A DNA stretch of 64,000 nt from assembly GCF_000511385.1 (NCBI RefSeq), contig NC_023137.1, forward strand, positions 2,983,001 to 3,047,000, written 5' to 3'. This DNA is from Phaeobacter gallaeciensis DSM 26640 (lineage in GTDB: Bacteria > Pseudomonadota > Alphaproteobacteria > Rhodobacterales > Rhodobacteraceae). Each line of letters begins with the position of its first letter. Position 1 is the stretch's first letter. The notes beneath the pieces were generated by a model. It worked only from the letters and a program-made list of their open reading frames with translations, was not told the DNA's origin and searched no databases. This document shows positions 28,701 to 36,834 of the stretch, in pieces. The position numbers and the translations under genes were made by a program.

Positions 28701-30439
28701 TGACCCATCTTCTGGGACAAAGCATTGAAGAGGTGGCAGGCAAAATCACCATCTATCACGACGCGCTGCGGGCGGCGGGCCACGATCCCAGTGATCACAA
28801 GGTCACGCTGATGCTGCATAGCTATCTCGCGGGCACCCGCGAAGACGCCCGCGCCACAGCCCGTGAGCCGATGAAGGATTACCTGCGCGCGGCGGCTGGC
28901 CTGATCAAGCAATATGCCTGGGCCTTTCCTGCGTTCAAGAAACCAGAAGGGGTAAAAAACCCGTTCGAGATGGATCTCGGCATGCTTTCGGAAGAGGAGC
29001 TGGAGGCCATTCTCGACTTTGCCTTTGAGCGATATTTTGAGGATTCTGGCCTGTTTGGCACTATTGCGGATGCCCTGCAGCGGGTGGAGCAGCTCAAGCA
29101 GATCGGCGTTGATGAGATCGCCTGCCTGATCGACTACGGCATCGCACCGGAGATCGTGCTGGAGGGGCTGAAACCCCTTGCGGAGGTGCTGCGCCTTGCC
29201 AACGCCCCGCAAGAGCTGTCTGCAGAGGATGTGTCGCTTGCGGCGCAGATCCTGCGCCACGGTGTCACCCATATGCAATGCACCCCGCCAATGGCCCGGA
29301 TGATCACCGCGGACGCCGATGCACGCCCGGTGCTGGGGCGGCTTTCGCATCTGTTAATCGGCGGGGAGGCGCTGCCGGGCGACTTGGTGGCCAGCCTGCG
29401 CGCGACGACCCGTGCCGAAATCCACAATATGTATGGCCCGACAGAGACCACCATCTGGTCGACCATGCAGAGCCTTGCGGAGGTGCCCGTGGGCACAGCG
29501 CAAATTGGTGCGCCGATTGCCAATACGACTGTTTATGTCGTCAATGACAGCCTGATCCCGCAGCCGATTGGGGTGCCCGGCGAATTGCTGATCGGCGGGG
29601 CCGGTGTGACCGCCGGTTACTGGCAGCGCCCGGATCTCACGGCGGAGCGTTTTATTCCTGATCCCTTTGCCGATGCTGGGGCGCATGTAGCCTCAACCCA
29701 TCTCTATCGCACCGGGGATCTGGTGCGGTGGCGTGCCGATGGTCAATTGGAGTTCCTGGGCCGCAGCGATCATCAGGTCAAAATCCGCGGCCAGCGGATC
29801 GAACTGGGCGAAATCGAAGCCGCGCTGGCGGCGATGGATGGCATTACCGGGGCCGTAGTCATCGCACGTGAAACCGCTGGTGACACCCGGCTGATCGCCT
29901 ATGTAACCGGGCCGGTGGCACCGGATCAGGCGGCGCTGAAGGCCGCACTCATGCAACGACTGGCTGCGGTCATGGTGCCGAGCCATATCGAACATCTCGA
30001 CGCCTTCCCGCTGACCCCAAACAAGAAGATCGACCGCAAGGCGCTGCCCGATCCCAAGCCGGTACAGATTTCCGTGCCCACCTCCGACGCGCCGCTTAGC
30101 ACTGGGGCACAGAGCAAGATTGCCGAAATCTGGAGCGGTATCCTTGGCGTCAGTGGCATCGGGGCCGAGGACAACTTCTTCACCCTGGGTGGCCATTCCC
30201 TGCTCGCGGTACAGGCCCACCGCGACATTCGCGGCGCGCTGGATGTACCGAAACTGTCGATCACCGATATCTTCCGCTTTCCGACCCTGTCGGGATTGGC
30301 CGGACATATCGACGCGCTGACCGGTGCCTCTCCCGTGGAGGATGCGCCCGCAGCTCCGGCGGTTGATGCGGCGGCAAAATCCGACATGATGTCCAAACGC
30401 CGCGCAATGCGCGCCAACCGCAAGGCCCGCAGTGGATGA
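25793..30439 (+). CDS. Hybrid NRPS: formyltransferase, A domain split by luciferase-like monooxygenase, PCP
   Basis: Protein of 1548 residues. Residues 1-about 295 form a formyltransferase resembling Met-tRNA formyltransferase, with NFH (87-89) and VDEGD (124-128) in the catalytic positions. Residues about 315-520 look like the tail of a condensation domain and lead into the usual ILPEAERRQMLVDWNSTA linker, with no HHxxxDG. The adenylation domain begins about 540: A3 YTSGSTGTPKG (695-705), A4 SFDIS (739-743). About 350 residues of the MupA/Atu3671-type FMN luciferase-like monooxygenase follow (about 780-1130; NLFYWGND, WTPERHFHAFGG, GIGFASGWQPDDF). The A domain then resumes with A5 MYGPTE (1213-1218), A7 YRTGDL, A8, and A10 Lys1412. 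The carrier domain has Ser1469 in LGGHS. The hand-read specificity code D-I-L-M-L-G-M-I-W-K is close to the glycine code. No thioesterase is present. Confidence 0.92.
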   Translation: MTPFSCIVLGNESLLVACADMLLARGHSIAAVVTKDAEIRQWAADKGLTVLEDARDFDGSVDWLLSIANLEIIPDSVLARASKGGVNFHDGPLPRYAGLNTPNWALIEGAEDYGITWHMIEGGVDEGDILAQRLFAIAEDETAYSLNAKCYAAAMDSFGDVLGQLETGTLVRTAQDFSTRKLYTRADRPEADALLDLAQPAADLHRLVRALDFNGYWNPLCAAKVRLPATSDAPVALIGTAEIAEGSGAPGTVLSVDDTTMTLACGDGALRIGGLHHCDGRPIRAADHVKTGDSLPSLDAAASSDLTRQLAATQASEGKWRKALAALPAVDLPLAGPAADGAVEINHLTLSHNAPLTEVDVLSVALALTLSSSGAEAAGIALSTDALQETAIAGLICDWVPLQARRDEPLDDLRPRLATDLDSTRNNGGFAADLIARAPELRQTGGSGLCPDIGCMLGRAQPIDGCAATLSLSEGALALHIDTGRVDVQATELLVGRAELLIDALDSASGGTIADLPILPEAERRQMLVDWNSTARSDIGQSTIPAEFAAQVTRTPEATALVYEDQSLTYAELSARVDHLAALLRDRGVEPGSHVGIYLGRGPDLVIAALATMAAGGAYVPLDPAYPADRIAHFIADSAASVILTDTGHRDQLPGKLSADILCLDALPEVSAVAGTVAETPTNAPGPEDLAYLIYTSGSTGTPKGVMVRHGNVTNFFAAMDDRIPHQPGDCWLAVTSLSFDISVLELFWTLSRGFKLVLSSDEARLQLSNGPVATSDRGMDFNLFYWGNDDGPGPRKYELLLEGAKFADQHGFNAVWTPERHFHAFGGPYPNPAVTGAAVAAVTKNIGVRAGSCVAPLHHPARIAEEWSVIDNLTGGRAGIGFASGWQPDDFILRPENTPPANKPALFESIETVRKLWRGEEVAFPRKDGGEHAVLTQPRPVSKELPVWVTTAGNPETWREAGSIGANVLTHLLGQSIEEVAGKITIYHDALRAAGHDPSDHKVTLMLHSYLAGTREDARATAREPMKDYLRAAAGLIKQYAWAFPAFKKPEGVKNPFEMDLGMLSEEELEAILDFAFERYFEDSGLFGTIADALQRVEQLKQIGVDEIACLIDYGIAPEIVLEGLKPLAEVLRLANAPQELSAEDVSLAAQILRHGVTHMQCTPPMARMITADADARPVLGRLSHLLIGGEALPGDLVASLRATTRAEIHNMYGPTETTIWSTMQSLAEVPVGTAQIGAPIANTTVYVVNDSLIPQPIGVPGELLIGGAGVTAGYWQRPDLTAERFIPDPFADAGAHVASTHLYRTGDLVRWRADGQLEFLGRSDHQVKIRGQRIELGEIEAALAAMDGITGAVVIARETAGDTRLIAYVTGPVAPDQAALKAALMQRLAAVMVPSHIEHLDAFPLTPNKKIDRKALPDPKPVQISVPTSDAPLSTGAQSKIAEIWSGILGVSGIGAEDNFFTLGGHSLLAVQAHRDIRGALDVPKLSITDIFRFPTLSGLAGHIDALTGASPVEDAPAAPAVDAAAKSDMMSKRRAMRANRKARSG

Positions 30440-31149
30440 CCCTGGTTGAACCATCCTTACGCAGCGCCCGGCACCGGGCGCTGATCCGCCCCTTGTTTGA
30501 CGATGGTGTTGCAGTGGAGGTCTGCGATCCGCAGGGAGATCCACCCGCGCCCTTCCCCGAGGAGGCCGCCTGCCTGTCCCCAAACGCGGTGGAGAAGCGG
30601 CGGCGAGAGTTCGCGGCGGGTCGTGCTGCAGCGCATCAGGCGATGGCAACGCTGGGACTGACACCCACCGCAATTCCCGTCGGTCCAAAACGCGCGCCGA
30701 TCTGGCCGCCCGGGCTGGTTGGGTCGATCAGCCATTGCCGCAGCACCGCCGTTGCCGTCGCCGCGCTGCCGCAGCAGATGCGTGGACTTGGCGTTGATGT
30801 CGAGGAGGACACGCCGCTCGCCGATGATCTGATCCCTCAGATCTGCCGCCCGGCGGAACGTCTCTGGCTGGAACAGCAGATCAACCCCGGCCAACTGGCC
30901 AAAGTGATATTCTCCGCCAAAGAAGCCGCGTATAAATGCCAATATCGCCTGAGCGAGCGGTTTTTCGGCTTTGACAGGATGGAACTGGAGATGAGTGTGG
31001 CAAACAACACAGATCAGATCAGCGGGCAGTTTTCTGCGCAGTTTACGGCTGATCAGCCGCCCTTCCTGACGGGGGACAGCATTGAGGGGCGATTTGTCAT
31101 CGGGGAGGGGCTGATCGCGACCGCCGCACAGCTGCCGCAGGTGCAATGA
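30436..31149 (+). CDS. 4'-phosphopantetheinyl transferase (EntD/Sfp type)
   Basis: Transfers the phosphopantetheine arm from coenzyme A to the carrier-domain serines of the PKS and NRPS. The 237-residue protein has the three family motifs: GSISHC (96-101), GVDVEED with metal-binding Asp121 and Glu123, and FSAKEAAYK (159-167). ATGA overlaps couple it to the NRPS upstream and the SGNH-like gene downstream, so it is the dedicated activator of this assembly line. All key residues are present. Confidence 0.94.
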   Translation: MTLVEPSLRSARHRALIRPLFDDGVAVEVCDPQGDPPAPFPEEAACLSPNAVEKRRREFAAGRAAAHQAMATLGLTPTAIPVGPKRAPIWPPGLVGSISHCRSTAVAVAALPQQMRGLGVDVEEDTPLADDLIPQICRPAERLWLEQQINPGQLAKVIFSAKEAAYKCQYRLSERFFGFDRMELEMSVANNTDQISGQFSAQFTADQPPFLTGDSIEGRFVIGEGLIATAAQLPQVQ

Positions 31150-32048
31150 TCGGACGGCGCGGCTTTCTTGCGCTCTTGTCGCTGCTGCCAATCGGCGCGC
31201 AGGCGACACCCTTTGCGCTGCCTCCTTTGACCGCGCCGGAGGGGCCGATGCGCGTGTTTCACCTAGGCCACTCGCTGGTGGGCCCGGATATGCCGTATAT
31301 GGTGCAACAACTGGCGCCGGAGGGGCATCTGTATAACAGCCAGCTTGGCTCCGGCACGCCATTGCAGGATCACTGGGAGCCGGATCTGGAGATCCTGCAT
31401 TTCGATCAGGTGAACACGCCTCCGGTCTGGCGCGACGCGCGCGAGGCGATTGGATCGGGCGACTATGACGCGGTTATCCTCACAGAGATGGTCGAGCTGC
31501 GTGATGCGTTGCGTTATTTCAAGGGGGCGCGATATTTTCGCCGTTGGGCGGATCTGGCGCGCGCCGGAGCGGCGCAGACGCGGATTTATCTCTATGAAAC
31601 CTGGCACCCGCTGGATACGGCTGATGGCTGGCTGGCGCGGATTGACGGCGATCTGGATCAGCTGTGGCTTGGCGGGCTAGCTGGATCGGACAGCCGTCGC
31701 AACCCGAAGCGACCTGCCTATCTGATCCCTGCGGGACAGGTGATGGCGGCGGTTGTCCATGCTGCTGAGGCCGGACAGATCGACGGGCTGACCCGCCGCG
31801 AAGACCTTTTTGCCCGCACCGAGGAAGGGGCGCTGGATCAGATCCATATCAATGATCTGGGGGCCTATATTGTTGCCCTTACCCATGTCAGCACATTGTA
31901 TCAGCGCTCCCCGGTTGGCCTGCCCCATCGGTTGCAACGCGCCGATGGCACGCCGGCCGATGCCTTAAATGCTGAAGCCGCGCGGCAAGTGCAGAACATA
32001 GTCTGGCAGGTGGTCACCAGCCACCCGCGCACCGGTGTGTCCACATGA
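31146..32048 (+). CDS. Exported SGNH-hydrolase-like protein
   Basis: Protein of 300 residues with a signal-peptide-like N-terminus (arginines, then FLALLSLLPIGAQA). The mature part starts with VFHLGHSLVGPDMP, where Ser43 in GHS would be the nucleophile of an SGNH fold, and has DQIHINDLGAY (231-241) with the late Asp and His. It is clearly paralogous to the first 250 residues of the next protein: shared GHSL-GPD-P, YETWH/QETWH, AGQ-MA, and H-NDLG followed by SPVGLPH-L. In polysaccharide loci such proteins often remove or add O-acetyl groups, but the substrate is not known. It is coupled by ATGA at both ends. Confidence 0.7.
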   Translation: MIGRRGFLALLSLLPIGAQATPFALPPLTAPEGPMRVFHLGHSLVGPDMPYMVQQLAPEGHLYNSQLGSGTPLQDHWEPDLEILHFDQVNTPPVWRDAREAIGSGDYDAVILTEMVELRDALRYFKGARYFRRWADLARAGAAQTRIYLYETWHPLDTADGWLARIDGDLDQLWLGGLAGSDSRRNPKRPAYLIPAGQVMAAVVHAAEAGQIDGLTRREDLFARTEEGALDQIHINDLGAYIVALTHVSTLYQRSPVGLPHRLQRADGTPADALNAEAARQVQNIVWQVVTSHPRTGVST

Positions 32049-34615
32049 CGCTGGCGGATCTGGTCGCCAGTGTGGTCATGGTCGGGCATTCCCTGTTCGG
32101 TCCCGACAATCCAGTGATGCTGGAGCAGCTGCTGGCGCAGCAACCCGCCCTTGCCGCCGGGCAGACAGAGGACACCATCACGGTCGAGGCGCAAATCATA
32201 AATGGCGCCCCGCTCAGCTACAATTGGGCCCATGCGGATCAGGCCGAGGGGATCAATGCCCGTACCCGGTTGGCCGACGGCATAGATGTTCTGATCGTCA
32301 CCGAAGCCATCCCATTGGCCAACCACCTGAAATGGAGTGATCCTGAAGGCGCGCTGGCAGAGTTCTACACCCTCGCCCATCGTGCCAATCCTGAGGTGGA
32401 GGTCTATCTGCAGGAGACCTGGCACAGTCTGAGCAGCGGCACCGGGGTTGAAGTGCCATTTGACGCGGGTGCCGCGATGCCTTGGCGCGATCGTTTGTCG
32501 ACGGATCTGCCGCGCTGGCAGAGCGTTGTCGATACGGTGAACCGCAAAACCGGCGGCAGTATCAAACTGCTGAAGGCGGGGCAGGCAATGGCCAGGCTGG
32601 ATGACGCCATTCAGGCCGGAACCGTGCCGGGCCTGAGCCGGATCGAGGAGGTCTTTGCCGACGACATTCACCCCAATGATCTGGGGTTCTATTTCCTCTC
32701 TGTCCTGCAATATGCGGTGCTGACTGGCCAGTCGCCCGTCGGCCTCCCGCATCAGCTGCGCTCAGCATGGGGCGGCCGCTATAAGGCGCCCGCCCCTGCT
32801 CTGGCGCGGCGGCTGCAGGAGATCGCCTGGGATGCGGCACGGGAGCGGGTTCAACGGGCCTCCCTGCCCTCAGATCCGCTGCCCCTGCCCACGGATCCGG
32901 TGCTGCCCGCCTTGAACCAGCCGGTGCAGGCCAGTCAGAGCGTTGCGTCAGACGCGGTAACGGCGCAGACAGAAGCAGCTCTGATCGACGTGCCCAAACA
33001 GCCGATTGCGATGAACCTTGCCTCTATCGCCGATTGGAGTCCGCAGGCGCCCTTCCTTGATCATTTCAAGACCGCGCGCCCCTGGATTGGACATATCGCA
33101 GGCCAATGGGGGGGCGCAGATTACTCTGATCTGGCGGCTGCGGGATATCTGGATCCAGACGGTTGGCCCACTGCCATCCCGCCGGAACTGGGTTCGGTCG
33201 GCACCCTGATCCTCACGGATCTGCCGGAAGAGGCCAGCAGCCTCACCGGACGGTATGTACTGCAATTCGAAGGCGACGGGATTATCGAGGTCACTGGTCG
33301 GGCAAGGAACATCCGCTACGGCAAAAGCGAAATCCGCTTTGACTATACCCCGGGGCCCGGCGCGGTTGAAATCCGCATTCAGCGCAGTGACCGGCAAGGG
33401 GTCGGCGACTATGTGCGCAATATCACTGTTGTGATGGAAAAACACCTGCCCGACTGGCAGGCGGGGGCGCTGTTCAACCCGGATTGGATCGCTCGTATGC
33501 GCGGGTTCGCGGCGCTGCGTTTCATGGACTGGATGGCCACCAACGACAGCATTCAGGTCGGCTGGGAAGATCGCCCTCGGGTGCAGGACTACAGCTGGAC
33601 CGAGAAGGGTGCCCCGGCGGAGGTGCTGGTGGCACTTGCCAATCACCTGCAAGCCGATCCGTGGTTCACGCTGCCGCATATGGCCGATGATATCTATATC
33701 CGCAACTATGCGCGACTGGTCCGCGACCAGCTGGACCCTGCGCTGACCGCCTATGTGGAGTATTCCAACGAGGTCTGGAACTGGCAGTTCGAACAGGCGG
33801 TCTGGGCCGATGATCAGGCGCGTGCGCGTTGGGGCGGGCAGGATCTGTGGATGCAGTTCTACGGGGGCCGCGCTGCCGAGGTTGCGATGATCTGGACCGA
33901 TGTCTTCGGCGACGCGGCAGAGGATCGGCTGGTGCGTGTGGTGGCAACCCAGACCGGCTGGTTGGGGCTGGAAGAGCAGATACTGGCGGCGCCCCTGTGG
34001 GTGGCCGAAGACCCAGCACGGCGCCAGCCTGCGCGGCTTTTTGATGCCTATGCGGTGACCGGTTACTTTGGTGGCATTCTGGGCCTACCCGACCGCGCGG
34101 CGACCCTGCGCGCCTGGATCGCGCAAAGCCGGGAACAGGCTGCGGCAGCCGCTGAGGCCAAGGGTCTGCGCGGAGCTGCAGCTGCGGAATTTGTGGAAGC
34201 TCACCAATATGATGCCGCCAGCGCCCTGGCCGCAGCAGAGCTGCGCGACGGGCTTGTCTCTGGCAGTTCCGAGGATACTGTCAGCGATCTTTTGGGGCGG
34301 GTTCTGCCCTATCATGCCAAGGTCGCTGAGGCGCATGGGCTTGACCTGATCATGTATGAGGGCGGCAGCCATGTGGTGGGTCTTGGCGCGATGGTGGATG
34401 ACGAAATGCTGACCGGGTTCTTCAGTCATTTCAACTACACCGAAGAGATGGGTGCTCTGTACCGCAGTCTTCTGGCAGGCTGGCCGGAGATAGGTGGCAG
34501 TCTGTTCACCGGCTATTCGGATGTCTCATCCCCCGGCAAATGGGGCAGTTGGGGCAGCCTGCGCTACGTGAGAGATGACAATCCGCGCTGGCGCGCGCTG
34601 GAGGCAGCAAAATGA
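32045..34615 (+). CDS. SGNH-like domain fused to a glycoside-hydrolase-like domain
   Basis: Protein of 856 residues. Residues about 8-265 repeat the SGNH-like fold of the preceding gene (Ser16 in GHSLFGPD, His209 in DDIHPNDLG). A Pro- and Ala-rich linker spans about 270-325. Then comes a beta-rich stretch, and about 470-856 looks like a clan GH-A barrel: Asn575-Glu576 in YVEYSNEVWNW as the acid/base pair, and Glu772 in LIMYEGGSH as the likely nucleophile. It may cut or remodel the locally made polysaccharide. Unlike its neighbour it shows no clear signal peptide, although the partner protein has one. It overlaps the flanking genes by ATGA. Confidence 0.68.
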   Translation: MTLADLVASVVMVGHSLFGPDNPVMLEQLLAQQPALAAGQTEDTITVEAQIINGAPLSYNWAHADQAEGINARTRLADGIDVLIVTEAIPLANHLKWSDPEGALAEFYTLAHRANPEVEVYLQETWHSLSSGTGVEVPFDAGAAMPWRDRLSTDLPRWQSVVDTVNRKTGGSIKLLKAGQAMARLDDAIQAGTVPGLSRIEEVFADDIHPNDLGFYFLSVLQYAVLTGQSPVGLPHQLRSAWGGRYKAPAPALARRLQEIAWDAARERVQRASLPSDPLPLPTDPVLPALNQPVQASQSVASDAVTAQTEAALIDVPKQPIAMNLASIADWSPQAPFLDHFKTARPWIGHIAGQWGGADYSDLAAAGYLDPDGWPTAIPPELGSVGTLILTDLPEEASSLTGRYVLQFEGDGIIEVTGRARNIRYGKSEIRFDYTPGPGAVEIRIQRSDRQGVGDYVRNITVVMEKHLPDWQAGALFNPDWIARMRGFAALRFMDWMATNDSIQVGWEDRPRVQDYSWTEKGAPAEVLVALANHLQADPWFTLPHMADDIYIRNYARLVRDQLDPALTAYVEYSNEVWNWQFEQAVWADDQARARWGGQDLWMQFYGGRAAEVAMIWTDVFGDAAEDRLVRVVATQTGWLGLEEQILAAPLWVAEDPARRQPARLFDAYAVTGYFGGILGLPDRAATLRAWIAQSREQAAAAAEAKGLRGAAAAEFVEAHQYDAASALAAAELRDGLVSGSSEDTVSDLLGRVLPYHAKVAEAHGLDLIMYEGGSHVVGLGAMVDDEMLTGFFSHFNYTEEMGALYRSLLAGWPEIGGSLFTGYSDVSSPGKWGSWGSLRYVRDDNPRWRALEAAK

Positions 34616-35454
34616 CACCGCTGCTGAGCGTACTGATCCCGGCCCACAATGAGGCAGGCTATATCGGGGCCTGCCTGTCGGCGCTCTTTGCGAGCGATCC
34701 GTTGCCGAAGGGAGCAGGGGCAGAGGTGCTGGTGATCGCCAATGGCTGCACCGACAGCACCGTCGCGGAGGCTCGTGCTGTGACTGTGCCGCAGGGGTGG
34801 ACCTGTGCGGTGATCGACCGGCCCGAGGGCGGAAAAATCGGCGCACTTGCAGAGGGGGAGGCGCGGGCTGCTGGATCTGTTCTGGTCTATCTGGATGCGG
34901 ATGTGATTGTATCCGCCCCTTTGATGGCGCAAATCTGCGCAGCTTTGGAAGCAGAGCAGCCGCGCTATGCCAGCGGCGCCCCACAGTTGTCTCCTGCCCG
35001 CAGTCGGGTCAGTCGTTTGTACAGTCGGTTCTGGGCAAAGCTGCCCTTTGTGCGCGAAGGGGTGCCTGGGTTCGGCCTCTTTGCGATGAACCGGACCGGG
35101 CGAGCGCGCTGGGGGCAGTGGCCGGATGTAATTGCTGACGATATCTTTGCCCGGCTCAGCTTTGCTCCGGCGGAGCGGGTCCGGGTGCAGGCCAGCTACC
35201 AATGGCCGCTGATCGAGGGGTTTCGCAATCTGGTGCGGGTGCGCAGACGTCAAAATGCCGGAGTGGCGGAGATTGCAGAACGGTGTCCCGCTCTGCTGGT
35301 CAATGAGGACGTCCACCGCCCCGGACCAACTGCGATCCTGCGGCTAGCACTACGTGATCCGGCGGGGTTCATGACCTATGCTGCCGTGGCGCTGGCTGTG
35401 AAATCACCGCTGTTTCGCACCCGAAATGAGGCGCGCTGGACCCGTGGGCGTTAG
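34612..35454 (+). CDS. Family 2 glycosyltransferase
   Basis: GT-A transferase of 280 residues and last gene of the ATGA-coupled run. It has LSVLIPAHNEAGYIGACLSAL, IANGCTDSTV, and the metal site VYLDADVIV. It then has a shorter C-terminal half containing GFGLFAMNRTGRAR and ADDIFARLSF rather than the usual ED motif. No strong membrane segments are visible apart from a weak one near VALAVKS. Donor and acceptor are unknown. It converges on a GT4 gene 18 bases away. Confidence 0.85.
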   Translation: MTPLLSVLIPAHNEAGYIGACLSALFASDPLPKGAGAEVLVIANGCTDSTVAEARAVTVPQGWTCAVIDRPEGGKIGALAEGEARAAGSVLVYLDADVIVSAPLMAQICAALEAEQPRYASGAPQLSPARSRVSRLYSRFWAKLPFVREGVPGFGLFAMNRTGRARWGQWPDVIADDIFARLSFAPAERVRVQASYQWPLIEGFRNLVRVRRRQNAGVAEIAERCPALLVNEDVHRPGPTAILRLALRDPAGFMTYAAVALAVKSPLFRTRNEARWTRGR

Positions 35455-35472
35455 GTATCTCAATCCGAGGGC

Positions 35473-36690
35473 CTAGCCCGGTTCCCGTGGTAGGGCGGCT
35501 TGGAAATGCTGCGCCAGTTTCGCCGCCTCGATGTCACTGTCGTGACGCTGCAGCACACGGGCACGTCCGGCCTGCCCCATGGCAACTCGCTCAGCATGGG
35601 GCGTGGCGGCAAGGTCACGGATGGCCTGCCCCAGAACGCCCGGATCCCCCGCGGGCACCAGCCAGCCGGTTTCCCCTGGCAGAACGAGTTCAGGGGTGCC
35701 AGCAATATAGGTTGCAATCACCGGGCGTGCGGCGGCCATGGCTTCCATCACCACCATCGGCAGGCCTTCGGCGAAAGACGGCATCACCAGCGCCTGCGCG
35801 CGCGCCAGCTCTCCCCTCACCTCGGCCTCAGACAGCCAGCCGGTCAGCGTCACGTGATTGCCCAGCCCATGACGGTTGATGGCCACCTCAAGATCGGGGC
35901 GCATGTCGCCATCACCGATCAATGCCAGATGCAGGTCGGGGTAATCCGCGACCAGCTGTGCCATCGCCTCAATCAGCACCATCTGGCCCTTCTGTTCCAC
36001 AAACCGACCAATCGCCGCAAGGCGGAGTGCCCCCTCAGGCACAGGCGTTGGATCGGCAAAGCGCGCAGGTTCAATCCCGCAATGGACCACTTTCAGTCGT
36101 CCCCAGCTGCCAAAGGCCGCCCAGCGGCTCAACTGACTACGGCCAAAACTGCTGATGGCGACAGCAAATCTGGCACGGTCGACTTTCTCCCCCAGAGACA
36201 GCGGTTGGGGCGCGTCGAACTCCTCCGGGCCGTGGGTGGTGAAACTGTAACCCGGCGCACCCAGAACCTCTGCCAGCATTGCTACTGCTGTTGCGTTGGT
36301 GCCGAAATGCGCATGTAGGTGGGCGATTTGATGCTGGGCGGCATATTCCGCGACATAGGCCGCCTCTGCGAGATAAATCAGGTGACGCGATCGACCAACC
36401 TGCGAGGCAGCACCCAAGCGCCAGGCCATACGCAATGCAGATATCACCGAACCGGGCGCCCGGATGATGGAGCGCAGCAGGGCTGCGGCCAATTTTAGCG
36501 CTCCGGCCTCAAGCACATAGGTGGTGCGGTCCTGCTCGGCCTGATCACCGGGATCGACCAAAGGCGCGCCGGACCGGCGCATCGCGATCCGGTGGATTTC
36601 GTGCCCCTGACGCTCCAGCGCCTGCACCTCACGCCGGATAAAACTATGCGACGGCTGCGGATAGGTATTCAGAATATACGCTATTTTCAC
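35473..36690 (-). CDS. Family 4 glycosyltransferase (WcaL-like)
   Basis: GT-B fold retaining glycosyltransferase of 405 residues. It starts MKIAYILNTYPQPSHSFIRREVQALE, typical of colanic-acid-type transferases. The Rossmann donor domain contains RLAAIGRFVEQKGQMVLIEAM and the EX7E-like motif EGLPMVVMEAMAAARPVIATYIAGTPELV. It is transcribed alone on the minus strand, divergent from the Wzx gene. It probably adds a sugar to the same repeat unit. Confidence 0.9.
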   Translation of the reverse strand: MKIAYILNTYPQPSHSFIRREVQALERQGHEIHRIAMRRSGAPLVDPGDQAEQDRTTYVLEAGALKLAAALLRSIIRAPGSVISALRMAWRLGAASQVGRSRHLIYLAEAAYVAEYAAQHQIAHLHAHFGTNATAVAMLAEVLGAPGYSFTTHGPEEFDAPQPLSLGEKVDRARFAVAISSFGRSQLSRWAAFGSWGRLKVVHCGIEPARFADPTPVPEGALRLAAIGRFVEQKGQMVLIEAMAQLVADYPDLHLALIGDGDMRPDLEVAINRHGLGNHVTLTGWLSEAEVRGELARAQALVMPSFAEGLPMVVMEAMAAARPVIATYIAGTPELVLPGETGWLVPAGDPGVLGQAIRDLAATPHAERVAMGQAGRARVLQRHDSDIEAAKLAQHFQAALPREPG

Positions 36691-36834
36691 GGGGACGACG
36701 GCCTATTTTATGCAAGAGTTATCGCAGGGTATCGTCAGTTGCCGCGCTTGCCCAGCATTGCCGCGAAGGTGCCGTGGAATTGACGCCTTTGAGGATCAGT
36801 GTCGCAAGTGTATCGTAAAACTTCGAGGATATTG

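Noticed and set aside
32045..32130. A frameshift joining the two SGNH-like genes into one protein
   Set aside because: Each has a complete SGNH-like domain with its own Ser and His, and the ATGA junction matches the rest of the operon, so this is a tandem pair and not a broken gene.
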